Positions 1-9,012 of a DNA stretch of 64,000 bases are shown here, one piece after another. Below the pieces are notes generated by a model, which had not been told where the DNA came from, searched no databases, and was given only the letters and a program-made list of their open reading frames with translations. The DNA comes from Microbacterium elymi. GTDB lineage: Bacteria; Actinomycetota; Actinomycetes; Actinomycetales; Microbacteriaceae. How positions within the stretch are numbered: the first letter of the stretch is position 1; each line of letters starts with the position of its first letter. The translations under genes were made by a program, and so were the position numbers. The stretch is from NCBI RefSeq assembly GCF_021582895.2, contig NZ_CP091139.2:2542001-2606000 (forward strand), read 5' to 3'.

Positions 1-702
1 ATGGTGGTGAAGCTGACGCAGACGTGATGCCCGAACAGCAGCCACCCCCACGGCTCGTCGGTCGAGGGCGTGCCGAAGATCGAGAACCAGAAGCTGCGGT
101 GGTTCATGATCCGCGGCAGCCCGGTCAGCTCGCCGAGGAAGCCGTTGAGCTTGCATCGCCTCGTCGACGCGCGCCCAGCCCTCGGGGCTCAGCGAGGCGC
201 GGACGATCCCCAGCAGCGCGTCGGACTGCTCGGCGGGCAGGTCTTCGAGGCGGACGCCCACCCGGTGGAACACCCACTCCGGGTTGCTCCACGCCCTCCG
301 CTCGGGTGCGTCGATCGGGTACGACAGGCGCTGCACGGCCGCGGCATCCAGCAGCGAGAGCGCCTTGCGTGCCGCGTCGACGATCGCCGGATCGTTCTGC
401 CCGGACGGCTCGGGCAGGCGGTACAGGTCCGGCACCACGTCGCCGTCCGTCGTGATGCCGACGAACGGCTCGGCCAGCAGCGAGTCCCAGTATTCGACGA
501 GGCTGCGCAGGAACGGCGCCCGATAGCGGTCTTCGCGGAACTGCTCGTAGCTCATCTCGCGGTAGGGCGCGAGGATCTCATCGTCCAGCGAGTACAGGAA
601 GCGGCGGTAGTCGCCCTCGGGCAGTTCGACCGCGCTGGTATGGCCGGCGACCCGAGCAGTGGAGAAGAACTCGTCGATGTCGTTGCCTGATGACCCGGCC
701 AT
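1..702 (-). CDS. DUF3500-family protein, cut by window edge, one frame break
   Basis: Starts at ATG 702, immediately after the TGA of the ABC ATPase, so it is probably translated as the last known gene of that operon. The start reads MAGSSGNDIDEFFSTARVAG. About 185 residues read in one frame up to VDEAM; the frame then changes at 149-154 (coding-strand GCAAGC) and continues as LNGFLGELTGLPRIMNHR, then FWFSIFGTPS and PWGWLLFGHH before the window ends. The NGFLGELTG, FGTPS and GWxxFGHH blocks are what I recognise as DUF3500, a family without an assigned reaction. The link to the transporter is from position only. The C-terminus lies outside the window. Confidence 0.7.
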   Translation of the reverse strand, partial: MAGSSGNDIDEFFSTARVAGHTSAVELPEGDYRRFLYSLDDEILAPYREMSYEQFREDRYRAPFLRSLVEYWDSLLAEPFVGITTDGDVVPDLYRLPEPSGQNDPAIVDAARKALSLLDAAAVQRLSYPIDAPERRAWSNPEWVFHRVGVRLEDLPAEQSDALLGIVRASLSPEGWARVDEAMQAQRLPRRADRAAADHEPPQLLVLDLRHALDRRAVGVAAVRASRLRQLHHH

Positions 703-2302
703 TCACGCCTCTTCTCGGCGCGGGATGCGATCGCGCAGGGTCGCGCGCGATCCGCCCGCATAGATCGCTGCCACGATGTCGTCCGGACTCTGCCGGCCGG
801 TCAACTCGTCCCGGACCCGGCCATCGGCGAACACCAGGATCCGGTCGCACAGCATCGACAGCTCGTTCTCGTCCGAGCCGGCGACGATGACCGCCCGGCC
901 GGCGGAGGCGGCCTTCCGGATCGCGGCCACGATGGTGTGGCGCGCGCCGACGTCGACGGCCTGCGTCGGTTCGTGGAGCAGCGAGCTCGGGGTCGGTCGC
1001 GAGCCACTTCGCCAGCAGGACCTTCTGCGCGTTCCCTCCGGAGAGGTTCTTCACGAGCGACTTCGGATCGGGTGGCCGGACGTCGAGCTGGTCGATCCAG
1101 CCCGTGACCAGCGCCTTCTCGTCCTTGGCCGAATACGGCAGGAGCGCCCGCCGGGACCGGCTGGTCTGCGGAAATGCGGCATTCTCGGCGACGCTCAGGC
1201 TGCCCGCCAGACCCGCGTGCTCGCGGCCCTCCGGCACGAGCGCGATGCCCGCGGCAACCGCGGAGGCGGGACTGAGCTGCCGGGCGGCGACCGCCGTGCC
1301 GCGCATCGTGATCGTGCCGTCGGCTGCTGGCGAGGCGCCGCTGAGCAGGTAGGGGACATCGTCGTAACCCGAGCCGGCGATGCCGGTCAGGCCGAGCACC
1401 TCGCCGGCGGCCACGTGCAGATCGAGGTCGGCGACGCCGAGTCCGGCGAGATGCTCGACGACGACCGGGGAGCCGGATGCCGCGGCCGGCGCCGTGCCCT
1501 GGGAGCTGAGGTCGACCAGCCCGCGTCCGAGCATCATCGTGGTGAGGGTGGCTTCGCTCATCCCCGCCACCTCGCGCCCGGATTCGACCACCCGTCCGTC
1601 GCGCAGGATCGTCACCCGGTCGGCGGCGTCGATGATCTCCTCCAGGCGGTGCGTGATGAGCAGGACGGACGTGCCGGTGGCCACGATCTCGTCGAGGATC
1701 GCGAAGAAGTGCTCGAGCGCGCGGCGTCCGAGTGCCCGCGTCGACTCGTCGAAGATGATCAGGCCGTGGCCGGGGGTCGCGTCCTGGAGCGCACGGGCGA
1801 TCGCGACGGTCGCGCGTTCCTCCTCGCGCAGCGCGCCGACGGGGACGTCGAACGGGACGCGTCGACCGAGCCGGTCGAAGACGGTCTCGGCTTCTGCCCG
1901 CTCGCGCTTCCAGTCGATGCGTCGGCCGAGGCCGCGGGCGCGGAGCCGGCCCATGCGCAGATTCTCGATGACGCTCATCCGATCGATGAGCCCGAGGCTC
2001 TGATGGACCACGGCGACGCCGGCCGCGCGGGACTCGGCGGGGCGAACCGGGAGGCGCAGCGGCTCGCTGTCGACCAGCACGCGTGCGCCGGGGTCGGGGG
2101 TGTACAGCCCGGTGAGGACCTTCGCGAGCGTCGACTTGCCCGAGCCGTTCTGCCCGATCAGCCCATGGATCTCACCGGGACGCACCTCGATTGCGACATC
2201 CCGCAGGACACGGTTGCTGCCGAACGTCACCGTGACGTCGTGGACCTCGAGGCGCGCCGGAGGCGCGGACGTCGCCGTCCGCGCCTCCGGCTGGATGCTC
2301 AT
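703..2302 (-). CDS. ABC transporter ATP-binding protein, double-ATPase sugar type (RbsA/MglA-like), frame break
   Basis: Energises the importer made with the permease and binding protein upstream. Two ABC domains: the first has Walker A GQNGSGKSTL near residue 50, Walker B LIIFDESTRAL, and a divergent signature region; the second has a degenerate Walker A (GIAGSGYDDV) and the signature LSGGNAQKVLLAKWL, as usual in RbsA-type subunits. Start ATG 2302 sits 2 bases after the binding-protein TGA. The frame breaks near 977: the coding strand reads GAGCTCGCTGCTC where GAGCTGCTGCTC would restore LATDPELLLHEPTQAVDVGA. After that it continues to EEA and the TGA at 703-705. Likely an extra base next to GCTGC rather than a true mutation. 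Confidence 0.85.
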
Positions 2303-2304
2303 CG

Positions 2305-3476
2305 TCAACTCACGCCCCAGACCTTCTCGAAGCCGTCCGCGATCGGCTCGGTCGGACCGTACCAGGAGCCGGAGTTCATCGAGGCGTCATCGAGGGTGAT
2401 CGAGCCGATGTTGTCGGCTGAGAACAGTCGCATGGGCACCGTGTAGTCCGGGATCGTGTCGCCGGCGGCCATGCGCAGCGCCGCATCCGCGAAGATCCAG
2501 CCCTCGAACGTCGACGACGAGCTCGCGGCCGCCGACAGGGCGCCGGACTTGACCGCCTGGAGCTCGCCGAGCTGTGCCGCGGTCGTGGCGATCTTCACCT
2601 TTCCGCTGCGTCCGGCCGCCTGCACACCGCCCGCGGAGGCCTGCCAGTACTGACCGAACTGCACATGCAGGTAACCGACATCGGGGTTCTTCAGCAGCGC
2701 CGCGCTCGTCGAGGGTGCGACCAGCTGGAAGCTGCCGGTGGAGACCTTGTTGACGGTCACCTTCGCCCCGGCCGTGTCGTAGACCTTCTGCGCGGCCGTG
2801 AAGAACTCGGCGGGCGACGGCCCGTCCGCCGAGACGTTCGCGAGCACCGCCGGGGTGTGCTGCCGGCGTCCGCGACGATCCACTTGGCGACCGCCTCGTC
2901 CATCCGGTAGCCGACCTCGCCGTCGATCGTGACGAGCGTCTTCGAGTTCGGGTGGTCGGCCGACAGCGCCTGGTCGGCGATGATGACGGGGATGCCGGCG
3001 GCCTGGGCGGCGTCGAAGGCGTTGCCGGCCAGGTCGTAGGCCACCGCGGCGGCCACGATCGCCGCCGCATGGGACTGGGTGCCCTGCGAGACGCAGGCCG
3101 AGATCGCCGTCGGCGTGCCCTGGCCATCACAGGTCTGGACTCTTCCGCCGAGCGCCTTGATCCCTTCGGTGAACGCGGTCAGGGTCGCCGCGAACTGCGG
3201 CGCCTGGAGCGTGATGGGGATGAAGTAGACGGTCTTGCCCTTCAGTGCGTCCTTGTTCGAGACGGACTCGGTCGGGGTCGGCCAGCTCTCCAACGGAGCT
3301 TGGAGCTGGGCGACCTGGTCGGCCACGCTGGCCGGCGCGGAGGCGGTCGCGGCGCCGGAGGGCGTCGTGTCCGTGCCGCCCGCGGTCGAATCGCAACCGG
3401 CGAGCGCGAGCGCTGCGATCGCGACGGTGCCCACCAGCGCCACGAGGCGCCCGCGGGTGGTGTGTGCTGTGTTCAC
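2305..3476 (-). CDS. periplasmic-type sugar/aromatic-binding lipoprotein of the ABC importer, frame break
   Basis: Substrate-binding protein with an N-terminal lipoprotein signal: hydrophobic stretch VALVGTVAIAALALAGC with lipobox LAGC. GTG 3476 is preferred because the coding strand has AAGGAG seven bases upstream (plus 3484-3489); a TTG 30 bases further upstream has no such site. Body blocks such as YFIPITLQAPQFAATLTAF and AAIVAAAVAYDLAGN fit the Peripla_BP_4 (RbsB-like) fold. One base is missing near 2870: restoring a C changes ...VADAG-STPRR into VADAGQHTPAVLANVSADG, which runs to the TGA at 2305. Ligand unknown; the neighbouring aromatic genes make an aromatic ligand plausible but this is inference. 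Confidence 0.85.
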
Positions 3477-3533
3477 TGTGATTCTCCTTGTTGGCTTCGT
3501 TGACAATCGGGATCGGTAGATCGATGTGACCCC

Positions 3534-4563
3534 TCAGCGGGCCCGCTGGTGCAGGATGGTCGTGAGCGTGACCGCGACGACGAGGACGCCGCCGTAGAAG
3601 ACGTTCGTGACCCAGGAATTGGCGCCGAGCAGCTGGAGCCCCAGGACCCCGGTGCCGAGGAAGAAGACGGCCAGCAGCGTGCCGAGCGGGTTGAAGCGGC
3701 CGGGGTCGAGGATCGCCGTGCCCAGGAACGTGGCGGCGAACATCGGCAGCAGATACGCGTTCGACGAACTCGGATCGAAGCCGCCGGTGCCGGCCGCGGT
3801 GATGACCCCGCCGACGCCGGCGATCAAGCCTGCGAACGTGAAGGCGCCGAATCGGGTGCGCTGCACCCGCACTCCCGCGAGCCGGCTGACTTCTCGGTTC
3901 TCGCCGACGAATCGCATGTTGCGCCCGAGGGGCGTGAAGCGCAGGACGTACGCGAAGCCGAGCATCAGGATGACGCCGAGATAGAACGCCAGCGGCAGCC
4001 CTGCGATCTCGAAGTTCGCGATCCACTGCACGTACTTCGCGAGTCCGCTCACCGGCTCGCAGGTTCGACATCCAGCTCGCGATGCCCAGCAGGAACGTGC
4101 CCATGCCGAGCGTCACCACGATCGTGTTCACTCCGAGACGCACGACGAGCCAGCCGTTCAGGGCGCCCACCGCGGTGGACACCGCCACGGCGACGAGAGC
4201 GGCGACGTAGGCGTTGAGGTGGAGATCGACGTTGAGCACGGTCAGCGTCATCGCAGCCAGGCCGAGGTTGGAGGCCACCGACATGTCGACGAATTCGCCG
4301 ACGATGATCGTGCACAGCAGCGCCGCGGCCAGGAACACCAGCGTCGTGTTGTTGGGCCCGCCGAAGATCGCGTGCATGGCGCCGACGGTGGCGAAGGTGT
4401 CCGGCGCCAGCACGCTGAACAGGATGGCCAACAGGATCCAGACGCCGATGACGGCGAATCGGGTGCTGAACCAGCTGAACGAGAGCCGGCGGCGAGGCGG
4501 AGTGGCGACCACGCCCGTATACGGGTCGGGCGTCGAAGCCTCGGGCGTCGAAGTCTCGGTCAT
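3534..4563 (-). CDS. ABC importer permease (BPD_transp_2, RbsC-like), frame break
   Basis: Integral membrane subunit of the importer and the first gene of the minus-strand operon. Hydrophobic segments include FAVIGVWILLAILFSVLAP, LVFLAAALLCTIIV and VLRFTPLGRNMRFVGEN, the last being a typical RbsC cytoplasmic loop. Start ATG 4563. The first half ends at IASWMSNL; a one-base change near 4055-4060 puts the second half (VSGLAKYVQWIANFEIAGLP) in another frame, which ends HQRAR at 3534. Gene order permease, binding protein, ATPase is unusual, since RbsB-type operons often place the ATPase before the permease. Confidence 0.85.
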
Positions 4564-4603
4564 TGCTGGCAGCTCCCTTGGTTCGCTTCGTCGCGATACT
4601 GAC

Positions 4604-4736
4604 ATCGTGTGCGAAATCATATGCAGAAGCCCGCGTTTGCGCCAGTCCATCTCGCTGATCCCTTGCCCATTATGCCGAAATTGCCAGCGCGGCGTGGGAT
4701 CTCAGCATCCAAATCGCGCACGACATCGTGTACGAT
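4604..4736. promoter_or_regulatory. divergent intergenic region with candidate operator ATCGTGTACGAT
   Basis: The 209-bp gap between the importer operon (minus) and the flavin hydroxylase operon (plus) holds ATCGT-GT-ACGAT at 4725-4736, a perfect inverted repeat with a 2-base spacer, and a related copy ATCGTGTGCGAA at 4604-4615. Both are preceded by GAC (GACATCGTGT). Paired sites between divergent operons suggest one regulator for transporter and catabolic genes; the arms resemble GntR/FadR-type sites. No regulator of that type is in the window. Confidence 0.4.
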
Positions 4737-4772
4737 CATGGTCGTCCACCCACCTCGAGGAAGAGGACTTCC

Positions 4773-6049
4773 ATGCTCAACATCGCCATCGTGGGCGCCG
4801 GCCCCGCCGGGCTGCTCACTGCGCTGCGCCTTCACCAGCGGGGCTTTCGGCCGACGATCTATGAATCGGTCGGAGAGCTGAAGCCGCTCGGGGTCGGTGT
4901 CGACATCAAGACGGCCGGTACTGCCGAGATCGACGACCTCGGCCTCCTCGAGGAGTTCCGGGCGATCTCGGTGGACGCCGAGGATTCGATCTTCTTCACA
5001 CACCACGGTCAGGAGATCTACGCCGAGAAGTGCGGCGTGCACATGGGCTATCTGCACGAGCAGCGCTTCGTGCACCGCGGCGTCCTGCAGTGCTCTTCTA
5101 CCGGACGGTGCTGGAGCGGGTCGGGGCGGAGTCGGTCACGCTGGGCGCACGCGTCACCGGCTATGTGCAGGACGCCGAGGGGGTGCGCCTGGACATCGAG
5201 CACCGCGACGGACGTCGTGAGCAGGTGCGACACGACGCGGTCATCGCAGCCGACGGGATCAAGTCGGCGATCCGCCGGCAGATGCATCCCGACCAGGCCG
5301 AGCCGGAGTTCTCCGGAATCACGATGTGGCGCGGCACCACGCTGCGTGATCCCTACCGTGGTGGCCACACGATCTGCCACATCGGCAACCCGCACGTCTC
5401 GTCGATGATCGTCTATCCGATCGCCGAGAACTTCGAGGGCTCCGGCAAGGATCTGATCAACTGGGTCGTGGAGACCAACGGCGAGGAGACGATCGAGGAC
5501 TGGAATCAGACCGGCGACATCACCGAGGTCATCCCCCTGTACGACACCGTCAAGATCCCGTTCCTCGATGTGCAGCAGCTGATGCGCGATGCCCGGGAGG
5601 TCTATCTGTTCCCCCTCATCCGGCACGCTCCGCTGGACGGCTGGGTCGACGGCCGCGTCGTGCTCCTCGGCGACGCCGCGCATGCGATGTACCCGCGCGG
5701 CGGCAACGGGATCACCCAGGCGATGATCGACGCGCGCGTGATCGTCGAGCAGATCGCCGCGCATCCGGACGACCCGCACGCGGCCTTCACGGCCTACGAC
5801 GGGGCCCGTCGCGAGGTCGTGAACCGCATCACCGACAATATGCGCGGCGAGGGCTACGAGGTCATCCGCCGGATCGTCGCCGATCGCACGGACGGGCTGC
5901 CCTTCGACGACATCGAACAGGTGCTGCCGCTGGCCGAGGCCGACGAGATCTTCGGCCGCTACCACGCGCTCGTGGGCAGCCCCCGGCCCGGCCACGACGC
6001 CGGTGCCGCCACCGGATTCCGCACGCACGACGTGGCCGTGGCCGAATGA
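4773..6049 (+). CDS. FAD-dependent aromatic hydroxylase, PhzS-like, frame break
   Basis: Group A flavin monooxygenase, expected to hydroxylate an aromatic ring using NAD(P)H and O2. Dinucleotide motif GAGPAGLLTALRLHQRG lies near residue 7, the second FAD motif is VVLLGDAAHAMYPRGGNG, and the blocks LINWVVE and EDWNQTGD match the PhzS-type subgroup rather than the phenol hydroxylases. Start ATG 4773 follows GAGGAAGAGGA. The frame breaks near 5090: after HRGVLQ one base is missing (CAGTGCTC for CAGNTGCTC), then LFYRTVLERVGAESV continues to the TGA at 6047-6049. Its end overlaps the next start (ATGA), so the five plus-strand genes are probably one operon. Confidence 0.8.
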
Positions 6050-6513
6050 GCGAGCTCACCGCGGCCGACGAGGCCACCCGCGCCGAGCTGCTCGCGGTCG
6101 AGGAGCGACGGCGGCGCGCGCTCATCGACGGCGACCTCGCGGCACTGGACGAGTTGTTCGAGGACTCGCTCGTGCACATCCACGCGCCCGGACTCGTGCA
6201 CGACAAGGCGCACCTGCTCGAGCACGTCGCGGCGCGGCGCGCCTACCTGGACATGTGGCGCGGCGAGCTGAACATCCGGGTGTCGGGGGATGTCGCGATC
6301 GTGGTCGGCGAGCTCACGAACCGGATGCGCGCGCCCGGCGGCGGGGAGCGGACCCTCGGCGGCCCGGTCACCCAGGTGCTGCACCGCGGTGATGACGGGC
6401 AGTGGCGGTACGTCAGCTTCCAGATGACGCCGCACGGCGACGAGGTCTGGGGGAAGCTGCCGAGTGAGCAGGATGCCGCGGCGCAGGATGCCGCGCAGGA
6501 GGAGCCGTCATGA
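6046..6513 (+). CDS. SnoaL/NTF2-like (DUF4440-type) protein
   Basis: Intact 155-residue protein. The N-terminal helix (ELLAVEERRRRALIDGDLAA) followed by LDELFEDSLVHIHAPG, then ELNIRVSGDVAIVVGEL and WRYVSFQMTPHG, is the usual cone-shaped NTF2-like layout with an acidic/histidine pocket. In catabolic operons such proteins act as small isomerases or accessory hydratases, or as binding proteins; I cannot assign the reaction. It overlaps both neighbours by ATGA, so its synthesis is coupled to the hydroxylase and to the FAH-fold gene. The tail QDAAAQDAAQEEPS is low complexity and probably disordered. Confidence 0.75.
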   Translation: MSELTAADEATRAELLAVEERRRRALIDGDLAALDELFEDSLVHIHAPGLVHDKAHLLEHVAARRAYLDMWRGELNIRVSGDVAIVVGELTNRMRAPGGGERTLGGPVTQVLHRGDDGQWRYVSFQMTPHGDEVWGKLPSEQDAAAQDAAQEEPS

Positions 6514-7368
6514 GGCTCGCACGATTCACCCCGGCCGGATCCGACGTCGTGCGCGTCGGGCGGATCGACGGCGACGAGGTCGTCGACCTGACCGCCGTGG
6601 CCGGTGCGGGCGGGTCGGTGCGGGAACTGCTGCCGCGACTGCCCGAGCTGACCGGCGTGCTGGCCGCGGCATCCGGACCCCGGTTCGCCCTGGCCGGCGT
6701 GCGGCTGCACGCGCCGATCGACGATCCGCAGAAGTACCTCGGCATCGGGATGAACTACCGCGAGCACGCCGAAGAGGCCGCGGCCGCCGGTATCCCGACC
6801 CCGACCAGCCAGCTGTGGTTCAACAAGCAGGTGACGTGCATCGTCGGCCCGCAGGACGACATCGTCAAGCCCTCGATCTCGGAGGAGTTGGACTACGAGA
6901 TCGAGCTGGGCGTCGTGATCGGACAGCGCTGCCGGCACGTCGCGGTCGAGGACGCGCGTTCGGTGATCGCCGGCTACCTGGTCGCCAACGACGTCTCGGT
7001 GCGCGACTGGCTTGCAGAAGCGGTCGCCGACCTTCACGCTGGGCAAGTCGTTCGACACGCACGGTCCGATCGGGCCGTGGCTGACCACCGACGACGAGAT
7101 CGAGGACCCGCTGAAGCTGCAGATGCGGCTGACCGTGAACGGCGAGGTGCGCCAGGACTTCCCGACCTCGGACATGATCTACGACATCTACGAGCAGATC
7201 GCCTACCTCTCGCAGGTGTTCACGCTGATGCCGGGCGACATCCTGGCCACCGGCACTCCGGCGGGGATCGGAGCCCCGACGGGCCGGTTCCTGCGCCCCG
7301 GCGATGTGGTCCGCGCCGAGATCGAGGGCCTGGGCGCCATCGAGAACCGGGTCGTTGCGGAAGGATGA
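6510..7368 (+). CDS. fumarylacetoacetate hydrolase (FAH)-family enzyme, frame break
   Basis: FAH-fold metal enzyme of the kind that isomerises, hydrates, decarboxylates or hydrolyses oxo/hydroxy acids produced after ring cleavage. Visible blocks: YLGIGMNYREHAEEA, LDYEIELGVVIG (metal ligands E, E), GYLVANDVSVRDW, LGKSFDTHGPIGPWL and GDILATGTPAGIG. It begins at ATG 6510 inside the stop of the previous gene. The frame changes at 7010-7015 (GCTTGC): VRDW is followed in another frame by QKRSPTFTLGKSF. Removing the single T gives RDWLQKRS with one extra residue; removing CTTG gives the family-like RDWQKRS. The substrate is unknown, and no dioxygenase that would produce it is in the window. Confidence 0.85.
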
Positions 7369-7372
7369 GGGG

Positions 7373-7768
7373 ATGCCGCGCCGACAGAGCATCCAGCTGA
7401 GCGGGTTCGCCCACCGCAATCCGATCCCCGCCGCCTGCCGGATCGGCCCGCTGCTCGTCTCGGGCGTGCTGACCGGCCGCGACCCCGAGACCGGGGTGAT
7501 GCCCGACGGGCTGGACGCGCAGTGCGCGAACGTGTTCGCGCACGTGCGCGAGCTGATGGCCGCCGCCGGCGGGTCGACCGACGACATCGCGAAGATGACG
7601 TTCTTCCTCGCCGAGAGTCGCGACCGGGAGGCGCTGAACCGGGAATGGGTCGCGATGTTCCCTGACCCCGACGACCGGCCGGCGCGGCACAGCGCCGCCG
7701 CCGCGCTCGATGACGGCTCGCTCGTGCAGTGCGACGTGCTCGCCTACCTGCCCGACAGCGCCGAATAG
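7373..7768 (+). CDS. RidA/YjgF-family protein
   Basis: Intact, about 131 residues. Start ATG 7373 is chosen because GATGAGGGG lies just upstream and the family begins about here; longer starts run back into the FAH gene. Family blocks: PAACRIGPLLVSGVLTGRD, DAQCANVFAHVRELMAAAG, and DDIAKMTFFLAESRDR. RidA proteins deaminate reactive enamine/imine intermediates, and relatives in catabolic operons are proposed to hydrolyse aminoacrylates. The usual Arg near the C-terminal third (here in RPARHSAAAA) is present. It lies between the FAH-fold enzyme and the MFS gene with gaps under 10 bp, so it is part of the same operon. Confidence 0.8.
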   Translation: MPRRQSIQLSGFAHRNPIPAACRIGPLLVSGVLTGRDPETGVMPDGLDAQCANVFAHVRELMAAAGGSTDDIAKMTFFLAESRDREALNREWVAMFPDPDDRPARHSAAAALDDGSLVQCDVLAYLPDSAE

Positions 7769-7776
7769 ACCCGGGC

Positions 7777-9012
7777 ATGCCGACGGCCGCAGCGCTGAAT
7801 CGTGCCACCGGCACGCGGATGCGGACGGTGCGCACTCTCGTCATCCTCGCGCTGCTCACCGCGGCCGCGCCGCTGTCGATCGACATCTACACGCCGTCGC
7901 TGCCGCTCATCCAGGACGAGCTCGGCGGCGGCACAGCCCTCGCGCAGGCCAGCGTCACCGCGTGCCTGCTCGGCATCGCCGTCGGCAGCTGGCCTGGGGG
8001 CCGCTGAGCGATCGGTACGGGCGACGCCCGATCACGCTGATCGGGGCGATCGGCTGGACCGCGGCATCCCTCGCCAGCGCGCTGGCGCCGTCGGCCGGCA
8101 TCCTCATCGCGGTGCGGGTGGCGACCGGGCTGTTCGGCGCGGCGGGGATCGTGGTCGCACGAAGCGTCGTGCGGGACGTCTCCGCCGATGACCGGGTGAC
8201 CGCCTCGCGGATCGGGATGCTGTCGGTGGTCACCGGCATCGCTCCGATCGTCGCCCCCGCCGTCGGCGCCGCGATCGCGCACGCCTGGGGGTGGCGGGCG
8301 GATTTCATCACCCTGGCCGCGCTCGGCGTGGTCGCGACGCTCGCGTTCGTGCTGTTCGTGCCCGAGACTCTGGAGGCGCGCGCACGGGCGGGCTCCGGCG
8401 TCATCCGCGCGATGGGGCGCGGTCGCGCGACCGGGGGCTGGTCGGCGCGACGCTGTCGATCGGGGTGTTCTCGTTCGCGTTCTACGCGTACATCTCGAGT
8501 GCGTCCTTCATCGTCGAGCGCGAGTTCTCGCACCCGCCCGCGGTGTTCGCGCTGGTGTTCGCCACGAATGCCGTCGCGATGCTGTGCGCCACCCTCGTCT
8601 TCCGCGTCGTCGTGCGCCACCGGCCGGCGTCCTGGGCGGCCGGCGTCGGGCTGGCGGTGTGCACGATCAGCGGGCTCGGCCTGACCGTCGGAGCGGCAGT
8701 CGGGGCCGGGCAGGGCGTGCTGTGGGCGGCATCCACGCTGTTCGCCGCGGGCGCCGGCTTCGTGCTTCCCGGTGCGCACAGCTGGGGGCAGGCCACCCTG
8801 GTCGCCAGCGGCGTGGCGTCGGCACTGACCGGATCGGCGCAGTTCTTCGGGGAGTGCTGGGCTCGCCGGTGACGAGCGCGTTCGGCGTGTCGGCGCTGAG
8901 CCTGGGCATCGTCATCGCGGGCGCGTGCGGCGTGGGCTTGCGCCGCCTGGGCCTTCGGCCGGCGGGTGCCGGAGCGGTGCTGATCCGCGTCAGCGGGCCA
9001 GCACCTGCGTGA
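7777..9012 (+). CDS. MFS drug-resistance-type transporter (Bcr/CflA-like), three frame breaks
   Basis: A 12-helix major facilitator. The N-terminal half has ILALLTAAAPLSIDIYTPSL, typical of Bcr/CflA multidrug transporters, and the loop motif PLSDRYGRRPITLIGAI. It may export an aromatic intermediate or toxic substrate of this operon. The reading is broken three times, each by loss of one base: near 7990 (GGCAGCTGG for GGCCAGCTGG), near 8417 (GGGGCGCGG) and near 8853 (TTCGGGGAGTG). Corrected, it runs ...AVGQLAWGPLSDRYG..., RDRGLVGATLSIGVF and FFGGVLGSPVTSAFG to the TGA at 9012. It overlaps the convergent hydroxylase gene by 23 bp. Confidence 0.8.

Noticed and set aside
4728..5408. Alternative earlier start of the PhzS-like hydroxylase
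   Set aside because: The extra residues before MLNIAIVGAGPAG are not hydroxylase-like and would place the FAD motif too far from the N-terminus.
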